Source: Biscogniauxia marginata (Eukaryota; Ascomycota; Sordariomycetes; Xylariales; Xylariaceae). From it: a stretch of DNA of 64,000 bases. The notes under the pieces were generated by a model. It was not told where the DNA came from. It saw only the letters and a program-made list of their open reading frames with translations, and made no database searches. Positions 1 to 10,833 of this stretch are shown here, one piece after another (position 1 is the stretch's first letter; each line of letters begins with the position of its first letter). The stretch covers positions 535-64,534 of the forward strand of contig MU404106.1 of NCBI GenBank assembly GCA_022695795.1, read 5' to 3'. A program made the translations under genes and the position numbers.

Positions 1-112
1 AAAAATATAAAAAATATAAAAATATAAAAAATATAAAAATATAAAAAATATAAAAATATAAAAAATATAAAAATATAAAAAATATAAAAATATAAAAAAT
101 ATAAAAATATAA
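1..112. repeat. 17-bp AT-only tandem repeat
   Basis: Pure A/T tandem array made of alternating 8-mers AAAAATAT and 9-mers AAAAAATAT, giving a 17-bp unit repeated about six and a half times. It touches the window edge, so its full length is unknown. It sits at the edge of the RIP-type block and may be a satellite or a degraded transposon tail. Confidence 0.9.
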
Positions 113-2050
113 TTATAATTTTACGCGTTTTAAAAATAATAATAAATATATTAATTTTTAATTAAATAATATAAATTACGTTTTAAAAAACTAAATATTT
201 AATATAAAAAAGGTATTCGGTTTTTAAAATATAAAGCTAAATAAAACGATTTAAATAATAATTATTATTAATTAATTTCTATACGGCGTAAATAATTTTT
301 AATAATTATAAAATTTCGTTCGCTAGCTTATTTTATTTACTTATTTATATAGTACGTTATAAGTTTTTAAATTAATAATATATATTTAAACCCGTTTATA
401 ATTAACAAAATTTCGATTAAAAAAGTTAAAACGTTAAAATACTTCGCTTAAAAAGAAAAAAACCCTTATTAATTCGGGTTTAAAACATATTTATATTATT
501 TATTTACTTTTTACAATTAATTTATATTAAAAACTACAGCTTTTCGGCTTATTATTTATTAATTTAAGAGTTTAACACTTTAATTATTTAATCTCGAAAA
601 CTTATTTTTAATATAAACGAATAAGTTTATTTTAATTTTAATCTTTATAAAAACATAAATACTTAATTAACTTTTAACACGAAATTTAACTTATAAAAGC
701 CTTATAAAGTATAAAGCTTTTTAAAGTTATATAAAAAGTCGTCGTTAATTATTAAATTAATATTAACTTATTAAATATAATAATAAAGAAAATCCAAATC
801 GCTTCGTATTTAATCGTGGTAATTTTATTTAATATTATAATAATAATATTATTAATTAAATTAATTAAATTTTCGTTTTTAACGTTTAAAACGAAAAGTA
901 TATTTTTGTTATCGTGATATTAATTTAACGAATTAATAAACGTAATGAAATTTTTAACTTTAAAATTATAAATAAAAACGATAATTATTATTTAATTATT
1001 ATTAACATCATAATAATTCTTTTTAACTGTTTATATATAATCCCTTTTTAAAGTATTTATGTTTTAATAAACTAAAACGTTAAATATTTATAAGCGTTTT
1101 AATTCGGGGTAAAAATCGTCTTTTTAATAACTAATCTCAAATAACCAAAATTTAGGATTTCGATTATAAACCCCCTTTAAATTTTAATAAGTCTATTAAT
1201 TCTTTATTAAAACACAAATTTTAAATATTAATAATAAAAACTATTTAAACATTTATATATTTATATATTTATATATTTATAATATGTTATTTTAAAGTCG
1301 GTCCCGAATAAATAAAATAATTTATTATAATTTAAGTGACTTATAAAGTGTATTAAAAGCGTTAAGTTTAACATTATAAAATTATAATATCGAAATCTTT
1401 GCGTTAAAAGTTATAAAAGTTATATACCGTAATTATATATTATAACTAAACTTAACAAATTACTTTAATTAGTAAATATATAAAAATATAACTTACGTAA
1501 CTACACGTAATATTAATAATAATATATATACTTATTAAAAAAACTTTAAATAATTAAAAGTTTTAATAAATAACGTTTTTTTACGAGTAACAATTATTTT
1601 GCGGGTAACGGTTATTTAAGCGGGTAACACTTGTTTTATAAGTAACAATTATTTCCTTATATAAGCATTATTATATAAAACAATAATTATTTACTTAAAT
1701 AACCGTTATTCCTCATCGTAATACCTCGTAATAATAATTTTAAATTATATTACTTTATAATAAAAGTTATATATAATTACGAATAAATTAATTACATTTA
1801 AAAAGTTAAATAACTTATTTATTTATATAATAATTTAAATTTAAAATTTAAATTATTAAAAAGTTATTAAAATAAAGAGAATATAAAAAAATTAATTAAA
1901 ATTTTTATTATATTTTTATAAACTTTATAATTAAAATAAACTTTTTAATTTTTATATAAAATTTATAAAACTTATTTATTTTATTTATTTTCGTAGTATA
2001 AAAAGTATATTTAAAAGTTTAATAATAAGTACTTATAATTAACTTATACG
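1..2050. repeat. RIP-degraded AT-rich block
   Basis: About 2 kb that is overwhelmingly A and T, with stop codons in every frame and no recognisable coding remnant. TpA is everywhere, and TpG is essentially absent over the first 800 bases. Many of the few remaining C and G bases lie in CpG. This is the footprint expected from repeat-induced point mutation, which converts CpA to TpA on both strands of duplicated DNA. Composition returns to normal abruptly around 2050-2060. The original element, probably a transposon, cannot be identified. Confidence 0.85.
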
Positions 2051-3240
2051 AATTAAGTCACGGGGGTGTGGTTTCATTAAAAAAATCGTTTTTTCCAGTT
2101 CAGCGCTATAAACCCCCGTACTTAGCCGCAAAAAGTGATAGGAACCCTAGACACTAATGGGGGCCTCGCCCCGGCAATGTGATCATCTAATGTGGCTATT
2201 AACACATGTATGTTTGCCTTACAATGCTCTCGCTTAAGTATAATAAAAGAGTCTTTACCACTGAGCTGACGCTAGAGAAGTTGGACCCTTAATGGAATTA
2301 AATGAACCTATATGCATCCTAGATAAACAAGACCAGAACATCTTTTCTATTTAAAAGGTTTTATAATGTGTACCGTCAGCTTCCTAAATAGTTTATTCAT
2401 AAATGGATTATAGATCATATGGCTCAAAACATGTCACTCACATTCAAGAATGCCCCAACTTGCTTCATCTAACCGACAGCCTCGAAGAGCTTTCCGTTTG
2501 ACATTAAGATTTCAATCCGTCGAAGAATGTGATTGTTAAAAAAAAACCAGAGGCATTGTTGTCATTTCGGTATCATATTAGGTGTCCTTGATCTCGCACA
2601 TGTGCTTCATCTAATTAATACATGAATAGCTAATCTTTAGGAGCGAAGCTTGGCAACCTCTACTCCAACCGCTTATATTTTCCCAGTATCATAGCTCACT
2701 GCATTCTAATACCTTCAATATATATTGCGGTGAGCGACAAGTCATATGGGAATGAATACGTGACTTTGGGAGTGTGGTATTGTACGTAGTCTTTCCTTAA
2801 TAGCGATGCAGGCACTGGCCCAAAGGAGCGAAGACTGCTGTGTAACTCTCAACCATGCCACAAATAATTCTTTTTATTTTTCATTTTAGAAAAGTCGAGG
2901 TTTGGCGTATGGCTTCATCACTAGGTATATACTTCCTCATCATTCTTAATCCATTCATCTAGAAACTAGCCCATTTGAAGGCGTCTTGTATCTAATCGTT
3001 CTACTAATAATATTCTCGAATATCTCATGAGATACGGCAACCCTTAGTTTAGTTCGAGGCTGACCCACGTAAACAAAACGATAAGATCCTCTCGTTACTA
3101 TTCGATCATGTCTTTAATGTCATCGTAAGCAACGTCTAAAAGGATCGCAAGCTTAAAGATAGCACGCTCGGAAAGCGTATCCTTATTTGGCGGTGACGGG
3201 AGAGCGAGACTGACTTCTACAGAATGATTGAGGTTTCCGA
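2051..3240. other. gene-free spacer beside the AT block
   Basis: Composition is ordinary and frames are short and broken. Read on the minus strand, 2280 to 2215 contains a stretch resembling a tRNA D-arm (box A-like CAGCTCAGTGG) followed by a weak stem, but without a T-arm. No gene is supported here. Confidence 0.6.
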
Positions 3241-3842
3241 TTATGGAGACTGTTTAAACCGTAGCTTATCCATAATATTTACTGCCTTGCCACTATTTCC
3301 TTTGATGGCCTCCACGAGAGCGTCTTGCTTACTCTGTGATTGACCAGTGTTGAAACTGGTGTTAGCATTCCGGTGGATAACCGGGTTAGGGACTGCCGCT
3401 CGTCCTGGGGACGGAGAATAGGGAGGGTCCGGCTTATTCCTTGAGTTTTTGACGTTTTTCATCATCATAATGACTATCACATGGAAATTATAGAGATAGA
3501 GGGGAGAAAAATAGCTATCAGAAGCACTAAAGTATCCATATGCAAGCACTAATCGCGTTTTGGTGTATATTAGCCTTTCGATATCCTACTTCCAGGATAG
3601 CACACTGGGAGTGACCCTTCGGACCGTGGGATGTTAAAATAAAGTTCATATCTCCGATGCTTGTCTATATTAGGTAGGTAAAGGAGCATGCCTGGAACGC
3701 TCTGAAGTGGGTGAGAAAGGGATAGCTCACACATAAAAGAAACTGTACCCCCGGTAGTTGTAGTTCTTGTCCCTTGTGCAACGTTATTACGCATACCAAA
3801 AGGTAGTGCATTGTTACACCTTGGTCCTTCATGTTCCGTCAC
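3241..3842 (-). CDS. doubtful two-exon small ORF
   Basis: Two open frames on the minus strand, 3842-3570 (90 codons) and 3549-3241 (102 codons). They could be joined through a 43-nt GTAGGA..GATTAG intron-like segment near 3590-3548, which would give a protein of about 180 residues. The second part has a Pro/Ser/Asn-rich stretch followed by a polar helix-like tail. No family is recognised, and both frames are short enough to occur by chance. It lies downstream of the GH17 gene on the same strand. It is listed only because the two frames splice neatly. Confidence 0.2.
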
Positions 3843-4205
3843 GTTGAAAGGCTATTTAATAATGTCTATGGAGCTGTAGAATTTGACTGAAGGCTCTGTT
3901 CAAAGTTCATAACCCACAGATTAAAGGCGCAGATAGCAGAAGGCTGATGAGAAGCTCATTAACTGCCTGTGATGATACAAGATGAAGGATAATATTAGAA
4001 GCTTGATTACATGGCGATACATCACAATTTCCAATCCTATGTAACGTTATCAACAAGCGAATAACAGGTCTATTGCCTCTTGTCTATTGGATCCCAATTA
4101 GCAACCAAATGAGCAGATCAGCCGTTAGTGTCCAAGGAGCATATTGCCTTGTCCTTTTGATATACAACGCCGACCACAGCTCTAACCCAAGTCCATTATG
4201 CAAAA
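3843..4205. other. 3' flank of the GH17 gene
   Basis: About 360 bases of ordinary composition downstream of the glucanase stop codon. I see no gene or repeat. It presumably carries the 3' UTR and polyadenylation signals. Confidence 0.5.
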
Positions 4206-5351
4206 TTAGCAAGCGAGGTTGAAGTACGGTTCGACCTGGAACAGGTCACCAGCGGGGAAAATTCCGAAGTCGATCGGTGCGATTCCGTTCTGGCTCTCCT
4301 GAAGAGTGTACCAATAGATATTAATTCCCTTCGCAACGAGGTCGCAAGCAATGTCCTGCCAGTAGATCTGGGCGTTCTCGGCGCTGGCAACAGCCAAGTT
4401 CTGGTTGGGTCCGCTTACGGGCCATCCCTATTCAAGAGAAAAAAGTAAGCACCTTTACAGGACAAAAGTATGGGGTCACCTGGACTCTCGGGCCATGTAT
4501 CGAGAGCAGAAAGCTCGTAAATTGAAGAGGAAAATTAGCAATGTTTGAAAACACATACCGTCTCAGTAACCCAGACCGGCTTGCCCTTGGAGAGAGCAAG
4601 AGTCTTATTGTAGCCCTCCCAGAACCGCTCGTGGGCGTCGCCAATGCTGTTAGCATTCGCGGCCTCCCAGTACGGGTAGCCATCGAAGCCTAGCCAGTCG
4701 ATAGCGTCAATGACGGCGGAGTTGGTCGCGTTGAGGAATGAGTCGTAGGTATCCACGTGGCCGACGGGCTTCCCTTCAAGCGATGTGCCAGCAATGGCGT
4801 TGCGGACCTGCGAGATGCAGTCGATAAGGGTAGCGGGCCCAATCCCAATCTCCTCCGGCTTGGAATCCCGGTACAAGTCTTCGCTACCGACCGAAATGCC
4901 CACAACCAGGTCTGTAAAAGCGGTGCCGTATTGGGTGATGGCGGCCTTGAGAGCCGTGATTTCGTTCTGGATCGCTTGGGGTCCACCAGAAGTCCAAAGA
5001 CCCAACAAGAGGCTAGTCCTGGTCTCGATGGCTGCTGGAATAGCCTCAATTACATCACTGGCGGTTCCCCATTGGACTGTTCGTGAGGAGTTAGTAGCTA
5101 TAGGCTTCGGTTGGGGTCTCGATCCGTTAATCGGGAACCTCGGGAAACTCGGAAAACTGACTCATGGTGTAAAGGCGGGTGCTTGTCCATCCGCTAGTGT
5201 TGGGAAGGTTTTGGGCCCGTCGGAATTCGTAGGCAAAGTCAACCTGCTTCTTAGCAGACTGATCGAGGAAAAAAGCACCGGTGTTGAAGCCCTGGTAAGC
5301 AGCCGCGCTGCCGGCGATCGCCGCGAGGCCAGCAAGGGTTGAGAAACGCAT
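4206..5351 (-). CDS. secreted GH17 beta-1,3-glucanase (EglC/Bgl2 type)
   Basis: Family GH17 endo-beta-1,3-glucanases or glucanosyltransferases cut or remodel cell-wall glucan. The model has three exons, 5351-5162, 5076-4559 and 4427-4206, and gives 309 residues. The introns (85 and 131 nt) restore the family blocks LYTMIQ and TETGWP exactly at the joins. Residues 1-18 are a signal peptide with an Ala-rich end. The likely acid/base is Glu129 in VGISVGSEDLYR, and the likely nucleophile is Glu235 in VTETGWP. There is no C-terminal hydrophobic tail for a GPI anchor, so the enzyme is probably secreted or wall-associated, like Bgl2-size members (about 300-315 residues) rather than the longer GPI-linked EglC. 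The first donor, GTCAGT, is slightly unusual. Family assignment is firm. The exact substrate is not visible. Confidence 0.93.
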
Positions 5352-6986
5352 TATGGATTATTATATATAACGAGTGACGACAGAGTTGAGCGAATGACAG
5401 CTAATAGTAGCGAAGGGGTTAGCTTTGAACGAGAGTGTGAGAAGAGAAAGTAAACGAGGGAAAGAAAATTATGAACTCGGGAAGTATTTTATTTAAAGAA
5501 AATCAAGAAATCCATAGAATAATTCTATCTTGGTCATGAAGAATCGGGATCGTCGTCAGCTAAAAGCGGACCAATATGCATAACGGACCCATGATCCGGG
5601 CAGTGCGCCTTGATCGTAGTGGGTAAAACTAGACTATATATAGAATGACCCCTGTTTTGCCAATTACCAAAGAACCCCTTTCATTCCGACAACCAACCAT
5701 AACTTGGCACTAGAGCGCTTCATGTGTGGTCGAGATCGGATCTACCACTTACGTGCAGGCATCTCTTTGAACTCGTAAGATTCTCGAGGTTTATAGCACG
5801 ATCACCCTAGCCATGAACAGTAGTCAGATCGAGTATCACCTTAGGGGGGGCAATGAACAGCATTACTATACACAGGCACTCTCTACGGTATATACAGCAC
5901 CTTATCAATACTTTCGTGTTCGACACGAACAACGTGGAATCATTTCGGATGAGATGTCTCTACGGATTATTTTCTCAGTTCGGGATACTATGCAGAAAGG
6001 TATCCGATAGGGCCCCTTTTTCTTTTCCAGGTCATCTCGTGCCGGAGTACACCAGGTAAACAATGCAGGGGTGTGTGGAGGTCTATTCAGAACCTTGCTT
6101 GCACAATCAATACAACTTCATATGCACAAAGTTTCCTTCGCGGATTTTTATAACTTAATTGTTCAATCTTCATTTCTGTGTCCTGTCTGGGTGTTAAGCT
6201 ATACTGGTAATAGCATGTAGAAGTTGACCATACTGGCCTGCAATGCGCGAGCCATTTTTATGTTGATTCATTTATGCTCTGCTTGTTTAAGCTGGCATCA
6301 TGTTAAGATACATTAGAATATGCAAGTTATGCGCCGATGGTTACAACTGAGCCCAGCAACTGCAGAGTCACATTGTAACCTCCACGCCTATTCATCTGGG
6401 TAAGGAACTATACTCTATGGCGAGACATCATAGCCCGTCAGATATTAAGAGACAACTGAGCTGTAAGAGAAATAAGTTAATCATGAGATGTCGTTGTTGT
6501 TAGCATTCCACCATCTTACGTTGTAGGTGATCATGAAGAGAAGGAATTAGTACGAGGGGACGACTGTCGATTGAATGCATCAGGAGGTGGGTAGTAGCAT
6601 TATTCGTGGAATACCTAGCGCAGACTTGTTACTCCGAACTACGAAGCCTTGGCTGGCCAGTTCCACTGAGACAAGAGATTAGACACAAGAATTCTACAAG
6701 GTAATGTATAAGAGCGGAACTGAGGCGTTTCCCGCCTTGCCCCGCGTTCGCGGATACGTTGCCCACTACTCTGCATATCCGACCAGGAGTCTTCAGGGAG
6801 GTCTTATTGAATCAACGGAATATTGTAAAAAGGACATTCGGTTCTTCAGTCACAAAAAAACATTTATAAATTAGGGCATTATAATGACACGAATGAATAG
6901 AATGAATTAGTCCGGGACTTTTTTTAAGATCCAGTCTTGGTATACTGCCAAACTACCTAAAGTTCGGTGTTAGTTTACATGAAATC
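5352..6986. other. GH17 promoter and gene-free spacer
   Basis: Contains the upstream region of the minus-strand glucanase, including a TATATATA run at about 5634-5643. From 5800 to 6986 I see only short chance frames on either strand and nothing resembling a gene. Confidence 0.55.
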
Positions 6987-7577
6987 ATGAATCTCCAAGA
7001 ATTTCCGAAGTCCGTCGTTATTGTCGGCCTCGGTTCTTTTTAGCCTGGCGACTGCACTGGAAGTTCCCAGTAAATACCCAGCAACACAGATCACTGTCAT
7101 CGACCGACTCACGAGCGTTGACACAAGCAGGATGGACCGCCTTATCTACGGCTCGCAGGCAGATGTGGTTAGTGTCGTCTTGGGGGATGGTCGCAAGTAC
7201 CAAGCCGAGAAAACCATATTGGTTACTGGTGCTTGGTCGAGCCATCTCGTCAACCTTGACGATGTTATTACTGCGAATGCCGTTGGGATTGCATATATTA
7301 AGCTCACAGAGAGGGATATGGTTGGGTACCAAGATATGGGTTCTCATATCCATCTCGGCCAAGGCATCAACACACTCACCCCTATTTGAGGATCTTTCAA
7401 AAGAATAAAATGCCTCGTTCCCGCTCACCGCTATAAATTAGCCCGACATTGGACTTCCTTGAGGAGCCAAAAGCGATATCCGCGAGGCCTTGAGGGGGGT
7501 CTTCCCTAAGTTGGTAGAAAAGCCATTCTTCAAGAAAAAGAGAATATGTTGGTATAACACATGTACTCATTCCTAAT
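6987..7577 (+). pseudogene. decayed FAD-dependent amine/amino-acid oxidase (fructosyl-amine or sarcosine oxidase type)
   Basis: An ATG at 6987 starts a short leader that runs into KSVVIVGLGSF, the nucleotide-binding GxGxxG region of the DAO family. A run of five T at about 7036-7040 shifts the frame there, and the next frame continues SLATALEV and ITVIDR. A second family block follows, with VVLGDGRKYQAEKTILVTGAWSS-like sequence at about 7168-7245. The 120 or so residues normally lying between VDTSR and this block are missing. After 7389 the frame breaks again, and at 7459-7577 another frame reads REALRGVFPKLVEKPFF followed by RICWY, matching the C-terminal half of fructosyl-amine oxidases. 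There are at least two frame changes, one large deletion and no C-terminus, so no active enzyme is expected. The order of blocks on one strand makes chance similarity unlikely. The exact substrate class is inferred. Confidence 0.8.
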
Positions 7578-10500
7578 ATCTCTTGCTCACGTAAGACCAT
7601 AAGTTGGAGCAAACTACGAATAGGGAGTTTCTGTCGCTCATCGGAAAGTTTGTTCTAGACTCCACTAAAGGAGCTCTTCCTGCAGTATTTGAGGGAAGTG
7701 GTCGTGGGAAGGCGAAAGGAACGTGAAAATGGAAAGATTGGGCTTATGGTTGATGGCGAGACAAGGGGATTGCGTAATGAGCTCGACAAGCCGTTTCGTG
7801 TGCAGACATGAACAAACGTAACGAATTTTAAGTCCATTGAGGCTTATATTCTCTCTCCCCTGCTGGTTATCGGATTGAAATTAGTGTTGTTTCATCATAA
7901 GATAATGTGAATGGCAAGGGATATAAATTCAACCAACATTGGAGTTCAACAGTACTTACAAAAGAAGTCCAGAGGTAATTAAACAGGCACTTTATTCGAA
8001 GGCTCGTCCTTTACACTTGAGACTAATTAAAGTTCCTAGCTCATTTCTAAACATACCTGGTAGGTGCAGGTAGGTAATCAACACCTATCGTTCCTTATCA
8101 TAACAAACTTACGTTTCCTGAGGAAGACTGGCACAAGTCAAGGGCTCTAATGACAAAGCCGTCGTTCTTTATGGTGCGGAGACAACTAATTAATCGGAAT
8201 TTTGACCTGGGGAACGTCTACCTAGCGACTAGACTTGCGGCAACGCTTATCGATCTGGACGTGCCTTAGCGGTAATCTCAATAACAACGGCTTCGTGATC
8301 CGCATGACTCGCCGTCACAGATTTGACATGGTCTCGTATCCGCAAAGTTCAAAAGGGGGGTATCTCTGTATTTGTAGTGATTCTACGATTCCAAAGTCCA
8401 GAAATGTGAAGTATGCCTCAACTATAGTTTGACAACAACGGATCAATACGTCACCATTCATACATATGAAGTAATAGTCAAACCATTCTAATCGAACCAC
8501 CCGCGCCCGACGAGCTAGTAATGCGTAGGTTAATTGCCTCGTACGTTTCCTAGTGGGAAATCTCGTTATTGGGCGTGTAAGAGGCGGAAAATAAAATGTA
8601 CTAGTGATTATCCATGTGTTAATTACTCGCAGAGGGGCTTCCAATGTCAATTTAATAATGGAGGGAGAAAAGTAGTCATCTTGTGAAAATGAACTCTTTC
8701 GCGCATTTTTCTGGCTACTCCCTCTCTTCATGTATCTTTATAAGTTTAATTGAATATATTTACATGTGTGTGTAGACTGAGTCTGTGGGGAAATATAATT
8801 AGCCATCCCGAGAGACTATAACAAGAGGTAAGTAGAGATATATTCTATAATGGTAGAAATTTGTCACCTAGAAGTAGTGGAATGCATCTCATCTGGTATG
8901 ATGATAGCGAAATCGCCCGGCATCAGTAATATTATCCTATATTAGCTGATAACCCAGTGTAATTCCGAGCGTCTTTATCAGAATCACAGGGCGATACTGC
9001 AACAGAACCTGTTAATCCTCTCTCGTCTAGAACATCCAGAACGTCCAGAACATTTAGCTATGTCGCAGATAACGCAGGCCAAGGAAGCATTCTACATAAG
9101 AACAATACAGCAGGGATTCGGGCACCTGTTGACAATATATCAGAATCCTCACTACCCTTTGACCTCGAACGTATTTTTTTGTGTTCTCTCATCTATATGA
9201 TACTGGCATCTACTCTTCGAGAATTATGAAACTATCCAAACAGAGTCAGGGGCTGTCCTCGATGAGTTAGTAGCCAGTCTGAGCTCGAATATCTAGATAC
9301 TATAATGCAGCTGTGGGATCACCTGTCACCCGGAAGCGCCGCCAAAACCTATTAATCACGAGCCTAATATCTATTAGAGAACTATACAAGTGCGAGATAT
9401 AATAAAATCAATGTACATAAAAGAATAATTACCTCTAGCAAAGAATAACATGTATATATACTTAAAGGATTCCTGGGAGAGTTTAAAAGGAAACTTAAAC
9501 CCTTAAGTCTTTTAAAACCAAAGGGAATTATTAGTTAAAATCGAATCTTAGTTTTAAGCCCACTAGCCCTTGTCACATTAACAAACGAAGACAATAGCTG
9601 TTCATGGTAATTCGCGGATAAACCTTAGTGAAAAGACGGAAGCACTATAACGTCAGGCTGTAGATGGGAATGCATCATCTAGAATCAATTTAATGCTAAC
9701 AGAAGGCAGAATTGGCGAGGTCGACATGCCACCTCTCCATTAGATATGTTCCCTCTATTAGATGCTAGATGTATAGCACATACGCACTAGTAATGATGAA
9801 AGTTTTCAGGACTCCTGGTTACGGAAGAGTAGCAAGGAGCTCGATCCAAATTAGCAATGAATACTAGGTATGATTCCTTAGCCGCGATATTAGCTACCAG
9901 GTGTGATATAGTCTTAAAAGCTATCGTGTGGCCAATTAGATTATACATTATAGCCTATGTTACAATTAAGGTATACAGTTTGACTAAACAAATTCCACTT
10001 GATCGTTTGTATCCTTTAAATACTATTACTAAGCCGTTCCTTTTTAACCACCTAGCTTATATGACTTTCCAACCCACCGGAATACTGATATACAGATAAA
10101 ATATATAAACTTAACGATATTGACTGTTCGCCCAGCCCGTCTTATCGTGCTAGTCCCTATATAACTAAAGCATCTATACACTATTCACCGATACTTTTAT
10201 ATGAACTACATACTTGAGGAAAATGCGCACATTGCACAAAATTTGAGGCACTGCTATTTACCTAGGAATAGGCCCTGATTAGCCATCTAAATCTTCGTGC
10301 CCTCGCCTCTTAAAGGCTATGTAACCTATACTATAATGGCCGATTCAACTTGGGGACAGCCTGGATTTCTTTTTCGATGAGTTGATGAGGTTCTCAGAGG
10401 GAGCCCGAGTTGCCGTATCAATTGTCGATGAAGAAGTTACATGTACGGTTTAGGTTAGTCGCTTTTACAGAAGATACAAATATTGTGGGGCATAGGCTGC

Positions 10501-10833
10501 CCTTAATAGGTATAAACCAATGGCGTCAGAGAAACGGATCCACCAATCACAAGCAACCGTGGCTGTCATGAGGCTATCCACAGCTCGTTAGGCTGTGCAT
10601 ACGGCTTACGTAGCTCCAGTCCAAGTCATGAGTGACGCTTACCGACATTTCGTAACTGGCATAACGTCACACTGCTGGCCCCACAAGGGGTACCTGACCT
10701 GCAGCCTTTTACTCCTGCGTCCAAGTGCGCGTTGCCTCGAGAACTTTTTTGGCGACAACAATGACTTCCTGAGGTCCTCCTGTTCCCCAAAGCCCACATT
10801 CTCCAACCCGGCGCCCGACATTTCGCCTGCAGA
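7578..10833. other. long gene-free spacer
   Basis: About 3.2 kb with only short, compositionally random frames on both strands, the longest about 138 codons at 8731-8315 on the minus strand with no family signal. It holds a threefold 9-base direct repeat (AGAACRTCC-like) at about 9029-9055, a poor inverted repeat at 9481-9518 and an AGGTAGGTGCAGGTAGGTAA-like motif at about 8060. The last few hundred bases are the promoter region of the channel gene. Confidence 0.55.
9481..9518. repeat. imperfect inverted repeat
   Basis: The left arm GTTTAAAAGGAAACTTAA pairs with the right arm CTTAAGTCTTTTAAAAC, apart from a 2-base bulge, around a tiny loop. The AT-rich hairpin lies in the gene-free spacer. 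It could be a transcript end or the remnant of a small element. Confidence 0.45.

Noticed and set aside
1..112. Telomere or CRISPR interpretation of the terminal tandem array
   Set aside because: No TTAGGG units, no spacers between repeats, and a purely A/T unit.
8315..8731. 138-codon minus-strand frame
   Set aside because: Random-looking composition, no homology cue, no splice partner and AT-rich surroundings.
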